A stretch of 64,000 nt of DNA from Bovifimicola ammoniilytica (GCF_025567085.1 NZ_JAOQJN010000005.1:62001-126000), one strand, 5' to 3'. Counted from the first letter of the stretch, positions 47,291 to 57,025 are shown. The notes: a model not told the origin generated them from the letters alone. Program-made: numbers and translations.

Positions 47291-47391
47291 GTAAAACATT
47301 AATTTGGTTATAATGTGGTAATTCTTTTATCATATTAACGTAAATGCCCTAATATAATTTAAGTAATCGAAAGCTTTTAAAACGGTGAAAG

Positions 47392-47982
47392 ATGTTAAAT
47401 TATATATGGGCATTTATGATTTTAATCGGGATATTATATGGGGCATTTACAGGAAATATTTCTGAGGTCTCAAATGGTTTTCTGACATCATCTAAGGAAG
47501 CGGTCACATTATGTATAACTATGCTTGGAGTATTAAGTTTCTGGTCCGGCATAATGGAGATAGGTAAAAGAGCAGGTATTATAAGACAAATGACGAAATT
47601 AATAATGCCATTTGTTAATTTCCTATTTCCTGATATCCCTAAAAATCATGAATCCAGAGAATACATAACTACAAATATAATTGCTAATATCTTAGGACTG
47701 GGCTGGGCCGCAACCCCTCCGGGACTTAAGGCAATGGAAAGTCTATCAAAGTTAAATGAAGAGAAAAATGGAAGAGAAAAAGTACACATCTCAAGTGATG
47801 AAATGTGTACTTTTCTTGTTATAAATATTTCCTCTTTACAAATAATTCCGATGAATATAATTGCATACCGAAGCCAATATGGAAGTATTAATCCTGCATC
47901 TATTGTTGTGCCGGCTATTATTGCGACATCTGCAAGTACAATGGCAGCTATTATTTTCTGTAAGTTAATGACCCGCCACTAA
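47392..47982 (+). CDS. spmA: Spore maturation protein A
   Basis: A 196-residue integral membrane protein of the SpmA (nucleoside-recognition/Gate) family, needed in Bacillus for spore-core dehydration. Diagnostic pieces are MLNYIWAFMILIGILYGAFTG cut across the first helix, ITMLGVLSFWSGIMEIGKRAG, NILGLGWAATPPGLKAM and INISSLQIIPMNIIAYR. Its stop overlaps by 18 bases, tail to tail, with an opposite-strand gene. spmB usually follows directly but here is 1.2 kb away. Presence suggests a spore-forming or spore-derived lineage. Confidence 0.9.
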   Translation: MLNYIWAFMILIGILYGAFTGNISEVSNGFLTSSKEAVTLCITMLGVLSFWSGIMEIGKRAGIIRQMTKLIMPFVNFLFPDIPKNHESREYITTNIIANILGLGWAATPPGLKAMESLSKLNEEKNGREKVHISSDEMCTFLVINISSLQIIPMNIIAYRSQYGSINPASIVVPAIIATSASTMAAIIFCKLMTRH

Positions 47983-49041
47983 TTCATTCCAGAAGCTTTG
48001 GACTTGTGATTGTGAGTTGTATTGTGTACTGTTTATAGAAACACTTGTAATGCTGTATGAATCAAGGGATTTAGATAGTGTAAAGCCAATTTTTACTTTA
48101 TAAATGACCTCTTCGCCATTTACTTTATCATGAGCATCTCCCTGTACTGAAATACTATAAGAGCCATCATCATTAGTTTTAGCATCCCATGAGGTATTAC
48201 GAAAATAATCCTTGATAACATCATTGACAGTTTTCTTTGATGTGCTGCTTGCTTTCATAGCATTTAATTTCTTTACCGGTTTATCATATTTTGAGTCATA
48301 ATGATCGGCTGATGATTTCGTATATTCAGGATTAGTAGTCAAAATATGATACTGATTACTTATAAATTTACCTGTAAAGGAAATGCTTAATATAATCCAT
48401 AGTAATGGAATAGCCTTAGATAATCCACGTTTTGAAAAAGAGATAAGTGGATAAAAGATATAAAGAAAAACAGCAACTATTATAGGAGATGTTTTTCCGG
48501 TTTTGGCCTTCAATACAATTGCATCAGATATAAATGCAACTTCTGTAATCAAATTGATTGCCCATAAATAATATTGGGAAGCAGTAAATGGATTTTTACT
48601 AAATGCTAAATATGCCAAGTGTGCAATAATTGCAATCATTGCTACGATTACTAATTTAAAGGTAATATTAAGATCATTTTTGTAGGTATTGTTAATAACT
48701 TTTTCAGCATTATTGCTAAGTGATAAATCCCGATTAGGGTTGTAAGCACCATAGGGATCATAATTGCCAGAAAAGTTGTCATATCCGGAACTATAATCGG
48801 AATTGAAATCGGAATTATAGTTGTTAGTATTGTAACTATTAGAATTGTAATTAGAATTATAATTATTCGAATTATAAGACCCGGAATTGTAGCTATCAGA
48901 ATTGTAGCTATTAGAAATGTTACTGTTATAGGAATTTGTATTTTTACGATTTGAATCTGTTAAATCTACTACGTCATCATCGAAATCGAGTACAAATTCT
49001 TCGTTGGAATTATTATTGGTATTTGTGTTATCGTTATTCAT
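47965..49041 (-). CDS. Membrane protein with Asn/Ser/Tyr-rich N-terminus, function unknown
   Basis: A 358-residue protein on the minus strand with a strong AAAGGAGG before the start. Residues ~1-125 are low complexity: many YNSxxYNS repeats after an acidic head (FVLDFDDDVVDLTD). Residues ~130-235 hold about four hydrophobic helices (FKLVIVAMIAIIAHLAYLAF; YYLWAINLITEVAFI; IIVAVFLYIFYPLI; IPLLWIILSISFTG). The C-terminal ~90 residues form a soluble domain (TVNDVIKDYFRNTSWDAK...YKVKIGFTLSKSLDSYSI) of DUF4878-like look, not securely assigned. It lies antiparallel between spmA and spmB, which looks like an insertion. Function unknown. Confidence 0.8.
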   Translation of the reverse strand: MNNDNTNTNNNSNEEFVLDFDDDVVDLTDSNRKNTNSYNSNISNSYNSDSYNSGSYNSNNYNSNYNSNSYNTNNYNSDFNSDYSSGYDNFSGNYDPYGAYNPNRDLSLSNNAEKVINNTYKNDLNITFKLVIVAMIAIIAHLAYLAFSKNPFTASQYYLWAINLITEVAFISDAIVLKAKTGKTSPIIVAVFLYIFYPLISFSKRGLSKAIPLLWIILSISFTGKFISNQYHILTTNPEYTKSSADHYDSKYDKPVKKLNAMKASSTSKKTVNDVIKDYFRNTSWDAKTNDDGSYSISVQGDAHDKVNGEEVIYKVKIGFTLSKSLDSYSITSVSINSTQYNSQSQVQSFWNELVAGH

Positions 49042-49158
49042 AACTCGTGCCTCCTTTTAACATATTATCATAACGGATAAATTTTATCATAACGGAATAA
49101 ATACTTCAAGAAAAATGTGAAATAATGTAAATAAATGTTATCAGAAATGAGGGGTAGT

Positions 49159-49686
49159 ATGAAAGTTATTCTATATCTGTCTGATATGATGATTCCATTT
49201 GTCGTATTCTACATTGTAGGAATTGGAATTATTCAGAAAAATAAAGTGTATGATGATTTTATTGAGGGAGCAAAAGATGGTTTAAAAACAGTCGCAGGTG
49301 TGATGCCTACAATGGTAGGGCTGATGATTGGTGTTGGTGTGTTAAGCTCATCTGGTTTTTTGAATTTTTTTACCAAACAGATAGCTAAGATGACATTGAA
49401 AATTGGTCTGCCACCGGCGGTCGTGCCAGCAATGATTGTAAGGATGTTTTCATCATCAGCGGCCACCGGACTTGTATTAGATGTTTTCAAACAATTTGGA
49501 ACAGATTCATATGAGGGACTGCTTTCATCTATAATGATGAGCAGCACCGAAACAATATTTTATACAATGTCGGTATATTTTATGACAGCCAAAGTCACCA
49601 AGACAAGGTGGACTTTGGCAGGAGCATTAATATCTACTTTAGCCGGAATTATTGCAAGTGTAATAATGACTAAAATGATGATTTGA
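49159..49686 (+). CDS. spmB: Spore maturation protein B
   Basis: A 175-residue membrane protein of the SpmB family, partner of SpmA in spore-core dehydration. ATG 49159 gives the usual start MKVILYLSDMMIPFVVFY and has GAGGGG just upstream; ATGs at 49135 and 49147 are in frame but poorly placed. Family signatures include FIEGAKDGLKTVAGVMPTMV, LPPAVVPAMIVRMFSSSAAT and MMSSTETIFYTMSVYF. It is separated from spmA by a minus-strand gene and so must have its own promoter or depend on read-through. Confidence 0.9.
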   Translation: MKVILYLSDMMIPFVVFYIVGIGIIQKNKVYDDFIEGAKDGLKTVAGVMPTMVGLMIGVGVLSSSGFLNFFTKQIAKMTLKIGLPPAVVPAMIVRMFSSSAATGLVLDVFKQFGTDSYEGLLSSIMMSSTETIFYTMSVYFMTAKVTKTRWTLAGALISTLAGIIASVIMTKMMI

Positions 49687-49806
49687 TTAACTTGCTTAAT
49701 AACATAAAATTATAGTATCAAAATCTATACCTTATTATGGTTTTCAAAAGACCTATAGAGAGTTATACGATATATTGAGTGTAATGATGAAACTTAACTT
49801 TTACAT

Positions 49807-50565
49807 CTATACAAGCAAAACATTTTCGGAATCTTTATAGATATCAGGTGCAGCTGTAGTTGTAATAATAGTTGCATCTGAATATCCGGCAAAAGATACA
49901 TTAGATACTTTATTGAATTTAGATGAATCACATAGAATATAGCGTTCTGTACATTGGTATAGGGCGCATTTTTTTATCATAGCTTCCGATGGGTCAGGTG
50001 TTGAAAAACCATTTGCTTTATTGATAGCATTTGTTCCGAAAAAACCTTTGGTAAAATGATATTTAGTAAGATTAATAACTGCTTCTTCGCCAACCATAGC
50101 CTCAGTAGTTGCCTTATATAATCCACCAGGCAGATATACATTAAAGCCCTTTGTGGCAAGCCTTTTGGCATGCATAATGCCGTTTGTTACAATAATTATA
50201 TTTGAATCAGGTGAAATATTATCAATAATAAATCCAGTTGAGGTACCGGCATCTAAATAAATCATTTCTTTATTATTAATAAGTGAGGCAGCGTATTGTG
50301 CAATTAATACTTTCTCATTACGATTAATATTTTCGCGTTCTAAAACAGCAGAGTCATATGAAATTGTATAGGGGTTCTGGTTCGGAGTTAAGGCTATTGC
50401 ACCACCATGAACCTTGGTTAAAAGCTTCTTTGCAGCCATATCGTTTAAATCTCTTCGGATAGTTGATTCAGAAGCATCAAATAATTGCATTAACTCATGT
50501 ACACTTATTGAGCCTTTTTCATTTACTGCCTTTTCGATTTCATTTTTTCGTTCCTCGTTTAACAT
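49807..50565 (-). CDS. fruR: DeoR-family repressor of the fructose operon
   Basis: A 252-residue regulator transcribed divergently from fruK-fruA. ATG 50565 is used (GGAG just upstream), giving MLNEERKNEIEKAV. The N-terminal winged helix-turn-helix is classic DeoR (GSISVHELMQLFDASESTIRRDLNDM...KVHGGAIAL). The C-terminal sugar-phosphate sensor domain carries the expected DAGTS (~residue 90), VTNG and GTNAI motifs. By analogy with FruR/LacR types it should release its operators on binding a fructose phosphate. Candidate sites are the repeated GAATGRAAATG motifs near the fruK promoter. Confidence 0.88.
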   Translation of the reverse strand: MLNEERKNEIEKAVNEKGSISVHELMQLFDASESTIRRDLNDMAAKKLLTKVHGGAIALTPNQNPYTISYDSAVLERENINRNEKVLIAQYAASLINNKEMIYLDAGTSTGFIIDNISPDSNIIIVTNGIMHAKRLATKGFNVYLPGGLYKATTEAMVGEEAVINLTKYHFTKGFFGTNAINKANGFSTPDPSEAMIKKCALYQCTERYILCDSSKFNKVSNVSFAGYSDATIITTTAAPDIYKDSENVLLV

Positions 50566-50680
50566 AATAATCTCCATTTCTTATTCAGCTTATTCACAAA
50601 CGGTCAAAATCATTCAATACAGATAGTATAATGAAATGTGGGAAAATTGTCAAAATAATTATTATATTTTTGAAAGAAAA

Positions 50681-50722
50681 CGAATGAAAATGCTTGACTA
50701 TGAATGGAAATGGTGGTATATA
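50681..50722 (+). promoter_or_regulatory. fruK promoter with direct repeats
   Basis: TTGACT (50694-50699), 17 bases, TATATA (50717-50722; an alternative TATAAT overlaps at 50721-50726). The related strings CGAATGAAAATG and TGAATGGAAATG flank the -35 and could be DeoR-type operator repeats. Confidence 0.6.
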
Positions 50723-50843
50723 TAATATACAAAGATATAAAACGTTTAAAAACATTCAAAAATACGAAAGATAATGAAAAAATTAATAAAATTATGAAGA
50801 AAGGCTCATATTAGTAAAATAAGGAAATGGAGGTTTGGAAGAT

Positions 50844-51764
50844 ATGATTTATACAGTTACATTTAACCCGTCACTGGATTACATCGTAAGTGTCAGAAAT
50901 TTTGAAGAAGGCAGTGTCAATAGAGTGTCTGATGAAATGATATTGCCAGGTGGAAAAGGCATAAATGTTTCGATAGTACTTAATAATCTGGGAATGGAAA
51001 GTCATCTTTTGGGCTTCATCGCCGGCTTCACAGGTAAAGAAATTGAGAGAATGGTAAGTGATGATGGTTGCATATCAGAATTTATCAAGGTTGACAATGG
51101 ATTCTCAAGAATCAACGTTAAGATGAGATCAGAAAAAGAGAGTGAAATTAACGGAATCGGACCTGCAATATCTAATAGTGAAATGACTCAGTTATTAGAC
51201 AAGCTTGATAAGCTTAAAGAAGGCGATGTTCTGGTACTGGCAGGAAGTATTCCGGCATCTATACCGGACACAATCTATTACGATATTATGAAGATGTTGT
51301 CTGACAGAAAGATAATGATAGTAGTAGATGCAACCAAAGATTTATTATTAAATGTATTGCCTTTACACCCATTTTTAATCAAACCGAACAAGCAGGAGCT
51401 TGCTGAAATGATGAATCTTGAGAATTTATCGAAAGAGGATATTGTAAAAAATGCATTTGAATTACAGAAGCGTGGGGCTAGAAATGTTTTAGTATCGATG
51501 GCGGGAGAAGGAGCCATTCTTGTTACTGAAGACGGAAATGTATATTCGAGTGCGGCACATAAAGGCAATGTTGTTAATTCTGTCGGGGCAGGTGATTCGA
51601 TGGTAGCAGGCTTTATATATGGATATCTTAAGAATAAAGATTATAAAGAAGCATTTGAAACAGGTCTGTGTGCAGGAAGTGCAAGTGCATTTTCGGAAAA
51701 TCTTGCAACAAAGGAGCAGGTCGAAGAATTACTTATTAAACAAAGAGAAATGACTGTAGAATAA
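50844..51764 (+). CDS. fruK: 1-phosphofructokinase
   Basis: A 306-residue PfkB-family kinase that phosphorylates fructose-1-phosphate to fructose-1,6-bisphosphate. ATG 50844 gives MIYTVTFNPSLDYIV, with GGAGG ten bases upstream. Family motifs: GGKGINVSIVLNNLG near the N-terminus, VLAGSIPASIP, and the C-terminal nucleotide/anion-hole motif VNSVGAGDSMVAGFI with the catalytic Asp. It sits between the repressor gene and the fructose PTS gene, so the route is fructose import as F1P followed by this step. Confidence 0.94.
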   Translation: MIYTVTFNPSLDYIVSVRNFEEGSVNRVSDEMILPGGKGINVSIVLNNLGMESHLLGFIAGFTGKEIERMVSDDGCISEFIKVDNGFSRINVKMRSEKESEINGIGPAISNSEMTQLLDKLDKLKEGDVLVLAGSIPASIPDTIYYDIMKMLSDRKIMIVVDATKDLLLNVLPLHPFLIKPNKQELAEMMNLENLSKEDIVKNAFELQKRGARNVLVSMAGEGAILVTEDGNVYSSAAHKGNVVNSVGAGDSMVAGFIYGYLKNKDYKEAFETGLCAGSASAFSENLATKEQVEELLIKQREMTVE

Positions 51765-51794
51765 CAATATATGTAGAAAGGAATGGTGGTTTTT

Positions 51795-53756
51795 ATGAAG
51801 ATTACAGATTTATTAGGAAATTCAGTGAGTCTTAATCAGAAAGCAGCATCGAAAGATGAAGTGCTTGAAAAAGTAGTAGATTTAATGTATGAAAAAGGGA
51901 ATATCACAGATAAGGCAGAGTATCTGCAGGCAGTAAGAGCAAGAGAAGAAGAGGGAACCACAGGAGTTGGTGAAGGAATAGCAATTCCTCATGGTCGTTG
52001 TATGGCAGTAAATGCTCCGGGACTTGCAGCAATGGTGCTTCCAGAGGGTGTAGATTACGAGGCACTTGATGATGAGCCAGTACATTTGATATTTCTTATA
52101 GCCGCACCTGCTAATGGTGGAGATGCTCATATCGAAATGCTAAGTAAATTATCAACAATGTTAATGGATGAAGAATTCACAGCTAATTTAAGAAATGCAA
52201 AGAGCAAAGAAGAATTTATAAGCATTATTGATAAAGCCGAAAATGAGAGAGATAAGTCAGATAGTAAAAAAGCTTCCGAAGAAAATGCAGTTAATGCCGG
52301 AACAGAAAATGTTGTAAGTGAATCAGAAAAATCTGATAAGAATGCCAAATTCATAGTTGCAGTTACAGCATGCCCTACAGGAATTGCACATACCTATATG
52401 GCAGCAGAATCATTAGAGAAGAAAGCTAAGGAAATTGGCTGTAAGATTAAGGTTGAGACAAGAGGCTCAGGTGGTGCTAAAAATGTACTTACTGAATCAG
52501 AAATAGATAGAGCTGAGGCAGTAATCGTAGCAGCAGATACCAAAGTTCCAATGTCACGTTTTAATGGTAAGAAGGTAATTGAAGTTCAGGTATCTGATGG
52601 TATCAGTAAGGCTGATAAATTGATTAATCGTGCATTAAATGGTGATGCACCTATATACAAGAGTAATGGTGGAAGTGAAGAGGGCGGTTCTTCTAAAAGT
52701 TCAGGTTCAGACAGTATAGGTCACCGGATATATAAACATCTTATGAATGGTGTTTCACATATGCTTCCATTTGTAGTCGGTGGTGGTTTACTTATAGCCA
52801 TAGCCTTTTTAATAGATGGTTTATCAGTCGATATTAATTCATTAAGTGCGGCTGAAAGAGGAAATTTTGGTACAATTACCCCTATCGCAGCTATGTTTAA
52901 ATCTATCGGTGGAACAGCATTCAACTTTATGTTACCAATACTTGCGGGCTTTATAGCTATGAGTATAGCAGACAGACCGGGACTTGCGGTTGGTTTCGTC
53001 GGAGGTTCAATAGCAGCAACAGGCTCATCGGGTTTCTTAGGTGCGTTAGCAGCAGGTTTTATAGCAGGGTATCTTGTTAAATTACTTATTAAATTAACAG
53101 AGAAGTTACCAAAGAGTCTAGACGGTATAAGACCTATTCTTATCTATCCTTTTGTTGGAATACTTACGTGTGGATTAATAATGAATTATATAATTGAGCC
53201 GGTTGTAGGTATGATTAATACAGGGCTCAATAACGGACTTGGACATCTTAATGGTGTAAGCAGTGTATTACTTGGAATTATCGTAGCTGGTATGATGGCC
53301 ATAGATATGGGTGGTCCATTTAATAAGGCAGCATATGTATTTGGTACAGCATCAATAGCAGCAGGAAATTATAACATTATGGCAGCAGTTATGATAGGCG
53401 GAATGGTTCCACCTTGCGCAATAGCATTAGCCACCTTATTATTCAAGAACAGATTTACAGAAGATGAGCGTAAAGCAGGACCAACTAACTTCATTATGGG
53501 CTTATCATTTATTACAGAGGGAGCGATTCCGTTTGCAGCAGCAGATCCACTTCATGTTATACCGGCATGCGTAATTGGCTCAGGAATAGCAGGTGCATTA
53601 TCAATGGCATTCAAATGTACACTTATGGCACCACATGGTGGAATCTTCGTATTCCCAGTAGTCGGTAATGGATTATTCTATTTCCTTGCATTAGTTATAG
53701 GAACAGTCGTAAGCACATTTATGTTAGGTTTACTAAAGAAACCAATTACAAAATAA
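51795..53756 (+). CDS. fruA: Fructose-specific PTS permease, EIIABC fusion
   Basis: A 653-residue single-chain PTS transporter that imports fructose as fructose-1-phosphate. ATG 51795 (MKITDLLGNSVSL) has AAAGGA about eleven bases upstream. EIIA domain ~1-145 with phospho-His66 in IAIPHGRC. A charged linker follows, then EIIB ~185-285 with phospho-Cys193 in VTACPTGIAHTYMA. EIIC ~305-650 is a membrane domain (GVSHMLPFVVGGGLLIAIAF, DMGGPFNKAAYVFGTA, ITEGAIPFAAADP). The domain order A-B-C is the usual Firmicute FruA type. It starts 31 bases after fruK. Confidence 0.95.
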   Translation: MKITDLLGNSVSLNQKAASKDEVLEKVVDLMYEKGNITDKAEYLQAVRAREEEGTTGVGEGIAIPHGRCMAVNAPGLAAMVLPEGVDYEALDDEPVHLIFLIAAPANGGDAHIEMLSKLSTMLMDEEFTANLRNAKSKEEFISIIDKAENERDKSDSKKASEENAVNAGTENVVSESEKSDKNAKFIVAVTACPTGIAHTYMAAESLEKKAKEIGCKIKVETRGSGGAKNVLTESEIDRAEAVIVAADTKVPMSRFNGKKVIEVQVSDGISKADKLINRALNGDAPIYKSNGGSEEGGSSKSSGSDSIGHRIYKHLMNGVSHMLPFVVGGGLLIAIAFLIDGLSVDINSLSAAERGNFGTITPIAAMFKSIGGTAFNFMLPILAGFIAMSIADRPGLAVGFVGGSIAATGSSGFLGALAAGFIAGYLVKLLIKLTEKLPKSLDGIRPILIYPFVGILTCGLIMNYIIEPVVGMINTGLNNGLGHLNGVSSVLLGIIVAGMMAIDMGGPFNKAAYVFGTASIAAGNYNIMAAVMIGGMVPPCAIALATLLFKNRFTEDERKAGPTNFIMGLSFITEGAIPFAAADPLHVIPACVIGSGIAGALSMAFKCTLMAPHGGIFVFPVVGNGLFYFLALVIGTVVSTFMLGLLKKPITK

Positions 53757-53762
53757 ATTTAA

Positions 53763-54283
53763 TAACTCAAACTACGCACATATATAATAGAATCAAATCA
53801 TTTGTATTAAGTGAATTTGCATATATAAATATCGAAACTTTTGTAAGAATTGCTAATTTGTAGATATCTTTTTCGGCTCTTTTGATTATTTGAGTTCATT
53901 CAATGCCATACACTTAAAACGTTGTGTTCGTCTATGCTACACACTTGATTTATGACGTATCGTGTGCAAGTTAATGCCGTCAGATGCAAAAGGGCGGTGC
54001 AGTAAATCACCATTCAAGCGAAGCGCGTTTGATTAGCTGCACCGTAATAAACTTTGCAGATGACGGCATTTACTTGCACTAGATAAAGGAATTATGAAAG
54101 TGTGTAGCATAGACGGACATCTCGCCTTAAGTGTATGTCTGTTGAATGTACACAAAATTTGAGCCGAAAAAGATATCTTGCAAATTTACGCAATTCTTAC
54201 AAGGTATTTCGATATTTATATCTGTCAAATTTACTTTAACAGATGGATATATGCTACGATATATATGTGCGAAGTTTGAGTTA
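53763..54283. repeat. ~521-bp imperfect palindrome (giant foldback), non-coding
   Basis: Nearly the whole fruA-aminopeptidase gap folds back on itself around position ~54021. The outer arms TAACTCAAACT-A-CGCACATATATA (53763-53786) match 54260-54283 with one mismatch. An 18-bp block at 53862-53879 is perfectly complementary to 54161-54178, and another at 53929-53946 to 54098-54115. AATGCCGTCA (53973) pairs with 54061-54070, and CGGTGCAG (53995) with CTGCACCG (54037). No plausible gene lies inside. TA dinucleotides bound the ACTC...GAGT ends, as in elements that insert at TA. It starts seven bases after the fruA stop. It could be a MITE/foldback element or a transcribed rod-like RNA. Confidence 0.9.
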
Positions 54284-54366
54284 ATAATAGTGTATAAATG
54301 TATTGCAATTATGTTATAATATGGCAAGGAAAATAAATATGCAATGCATAAAAATGGAGACTAAAA

Positions 54367-55482
54367 ATGGATGAAAGAATTAAGAAATTAGCATACAATC
54401 TTGTGAATTATTCTGTAAAGGTTAAAGAGGGCGAAAAGGTCTATGTGCATTATATAGGAAATGACACAACTGACCTTGCAAGAGCAGTCATTAAAGAAGT
54501 GTATAAGGCAAAAGGTATTCCATTTGCACATTTTACTGATAATAGGGTTCTTCGTGAGATATTATTAGAATGTAGTGAAGAACAGTTAAAAATAATGTCT
54601 GAAATTGACTGTATGGAAATGGATAAAATGGATTGTTATATAGGTATCCGCGGTACTGATAATATTGCCGAATTATCTGATGTTCCGGCAGACAAGATGA
54701 ATATGTATGAGACTTTATACGGAACTCCGGTTCATAGTGACAGACGTGTAGCCCATACTAAATGGGTTGTATTAAGATATCCTAATCCGGCGATGGCACA
54801 GCTTAGTAATATGAGCCTTGAAGCATTTGAGGATTATTATTTTAATGTATGTAATCTGGATTATTCTAAGATGGATAAAGCAATGGACTCATTACAGAAG
54901 CTTATGAATAAAACAGACAAGGTCAGACTTACAGGTCCGGGAACAGACATAGAATTTTCGATAAAAGATATTCCTGCAATCAAATGCGCAGGCGAAATGA
55001 ATATACCTGATGGAGAAGTGTATACAGCACCTGTAAAGAATTCAATAAACGGAACAATTACGTATAATACGCCATCAGTATATCAGGGCTTTACCTATGA
55101 AAATGTAAGCCTTACATTTGAAAACGGTAAGATAATCAAAGCTACTGCAAATGATAATGACAGAATTAACAAAGTATTTGATACTGATGAGGGTGCAAGA
55201 TATGTGGGTGAGTTTGCGATTGGTGTCAATCCATATATAACAAGCCCTATGAAAGACATTTTATTTGACGAGAAAATAATGGGTTCAATACATTTTACAC
55301 CGGGCTGCTGTTATGATGATGCACCAAACGGCAATAAATCATCAATCCATTGGGACTTGGTATTTATCCAGACTAAAGAATATGGTGGCGGAGAAATATA
55401 TTTTGATGATGTTCTTATAAGAAAAGACGGTGTATTTGTTCTGCCTGAATTAGAATGTTTAAATCCGGAGAATTTAAAGTAG
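54367..55482 (+). CDS. M29-family metallo-aminopeptidase (AmpS/PepS type)
   Basis: A 371-residue cytosolic aminopeptidase that removes N-terminal residues with two metal ions. It shows the M29 layout: an N-terminal domain starting MDERIKKLAYNLVNYSVKVKEGEKV, and C-terminal ligand motifs AGEMNIPDGEVYTAP, GARYVGEFAIGVNP, IHFTPGCCY, SSIHWDLVF and IYFDDVLI. These contain the expected Glu, Glu, His, His and Asp ligands. Length is slightly short of the usual ~410 because the N-terminal region is compact. It lies just downstream of the giant palindrome and is probably monocistronic. Confidence 0.9.
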   Translation: MDERIKKLAYNLVNYSVKVKEGEKVYVHYIGNDTTDLARAVIKEVYKAKGIPFAHFTDNRVLREILLECSEEQLKIMSEIDCMEMDKMDCYIGIRGTDNIAELSDVPADKMNMYETLYGTPVHSDRRVAHTKWVVLRYPNPAMAQLSNMSLEAFEDYYFNVCNLDYSKMDKAMDSLQKLMNKTDKVRLTGPGTDIEFSIKDIPAIKCAGEMNIPDGEVYTAPVKNSINGTITYNTPSVYQGFTYENVSLTFENGKIIKATANDNDRINKVFDTDEGARYVGEFAIGVNPYITSPMKDILFDEKIMGSIHFTPGCCYDDAPNGNKSSIHWDLVFIQTKEYGGGEIYFDDVLIRKDGVFVLPELECLNPENLK

Positions 55483-55633
55483 ATGGTCTTGTTAAAAAAA
55501 TACATCTGTATTATAATAGAAAAGTGTTTTGAAATTTGATGTATGATTAAAGAGTTTATATAACTTAGGGATTGTACATTCTAATACACTATATGTTATT
55601 TGTGTAAAAATGTGTTTAAGTGAGGAAAAAGAA

Positions 55634-57025
55634 ATGGAACTAACAATTATTAAAGACTTATATCGTGATACTGACAAGTATATTGGCAAAGAAATCGAAG
55701 TAGGTGGTTGGATCAGAAGTATCAGAGATTCTAAAACATTTGGTTTTATCGTATTAAATGATGGTACTTTTTTTGAAACATTACAGATAGTTTACCATGA
55801 TGAGATGGAGAATTTCGCAGAGATTTCTAAATTAAATGTTGGTGCAGCGATTATTGTTAAAGGTACATTGGTTGCAACTCCTGAAGCTAAGCAGCCATTT
55901 GAGATACAGGCAAGTGAAATAGTAGTAGAGGGAACATCAGCACCTGATTATCCTTTACAGAAGAAACGTCACAGTTTTGAATATCTTCGTACAATTTCAC
56001 ATTTACGACCAAGAACAAATACATTCCAGGCAGTATTCAGAGTACGTTCGTTAATAGCCTATGCTATACACCAGTTTTTCCAGGAGCGAGATTTCGTATA
56101 TGTTCATACTCCACTTATTACAGGAAGTGACTGCGAGGGCGCAGGTGAAATGTTCAGGGTAACAACACTTGATATGAATGATTTACCTAAGACAGATGAT
56201 GGAAAAGTAGATTATACCAAGGATTTCTTCGGTAAAGAGACAAATCTTACAGTATCAGGTCAGTTAAATGGCGAAACATATGCTATGGCATTCAGAAATA
56301 TATATACATTTGGACCAACTTTCAGAGCAGAGAATTCTAATACTACAAGACATGCAGCAGAGTTCTGGATGATAGAACCTGAGATGGCATTTGCAGACCT
56401 TAAAGATGATATGATGCTTGCAGAAGCAATGCTTAAATATGTTATCAAATATGTAATGGATAATGCACCTGAAGAGATGAAGTTCTTTAATAATTTTGTA
56501 GATAAAGGTTTAATAGACAGATTAAATGGTGTGCTTAATTCGGATTTTGGACACGTAACATATACAGAAGCAATCGAGATTCTTGAAAAACATAATGATA
56601 AATTTGATTATAAAGTTTCATGGGGATGTGATTTACAGACAGAGCATGAGAGATATCTTACAGAAGAGATATTCAAACGTCCTGTATTTGTAACAGATTA
56701 TCCAAAGGAAATCAAAGCATTCTATATGAAATTAAATGATGATAATAAGACAGTTGCGGCTATGGACTGTTTAGTTCCTGGAATCGGCGAAATCATCGGA
56801 GGAAGCCAGAGAGAAGATGATTATGATAAACTTCTTGGCAGAATGAAAGAATTAGGCCTTAAAGAAGAGGATTATGGCTTCTATCTTGATTTAAGAAAAT
56901 ATGGTTCAACAAGACATGCAGGTTTTGGTTTAGGTTTCGAAAGATGTGTAATGTACCTTACAGGTATGGCTAACATCAGAGATGTAATTCCATTTCCAAG
57001 AACAGTTAATAACTGTGAATTATAA
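55634..57025 (+). CDS. asnS: Asparaginyl-tRNA synthetase
   Basis: A 463-residue class IIb aminoacyl-tRNA synthetase. ATG 55634 (MELTIIKDLYRDTDKYIG) has GAGGA upstream; an in-frame upstream start at 55610 is rejected. N-terminal OB-fold anticodon-binding domain at ~12-110 (EVGGWIRSIRDSKTFGFIVL). Motif 1 region is HLRPRTNTFQAVFRVRS. Motif 2 is FRAENSNTTRHAAEFWMIEPE. Motif 3 is GFGLGFERCVMYLTGMANIRD, with the AsnRS-type ending FPRTVNNCEL. The sequence GGSQREDDYD also marks AsnRS. No T-box leader was recognised in the 151-base gap upstream. Confidence 0.96.
   Translation: MELTIIKDLYRDTDKYIGKEIEVGGWIRSIRDSKTFGFIVLNDGTFFETLQIVYHDEMENFAEISKLNVGAAIIVKGTLVATPEAKQPFEIQASEIVVEGTSAPDYPLQKKRHSFEYLRTISHLRPRTNTFQAVFRVRSLIAYAIHQFFQERDFVYVHTPLITGSDCEGAGEMFRVTTLDMNDLPKTDDGKVDYTKDFFGKETNLTVSGQLNGETYAMAFRNIYTFGPTFRAENSNTTRHAAEFWMIEPEMAFADLKDDMMLAEAMLKYVIKYVMDNAPEEMKFFNNFVDKGLIDRLNGVLNSDFGHVTYTEAIEILEKHNDKFDYKVSWGCDLQTEHERYLTEEIFKRPVFVTDYPKEIKAFYMKLNDDNKTVAAMDCLVPGIGEIIGGSQREDDYDKLLGRMKELGLKEEDYGFYLDLRKYGSTRHAGFGLGFERCVMYLTGMANIRDVIPFPRTVNNCEL

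Noticed and set aside
55483..55633. T-box leader before asnS
   Set aside because: The gap is short and no T-box core sequence or specifier stem was found.
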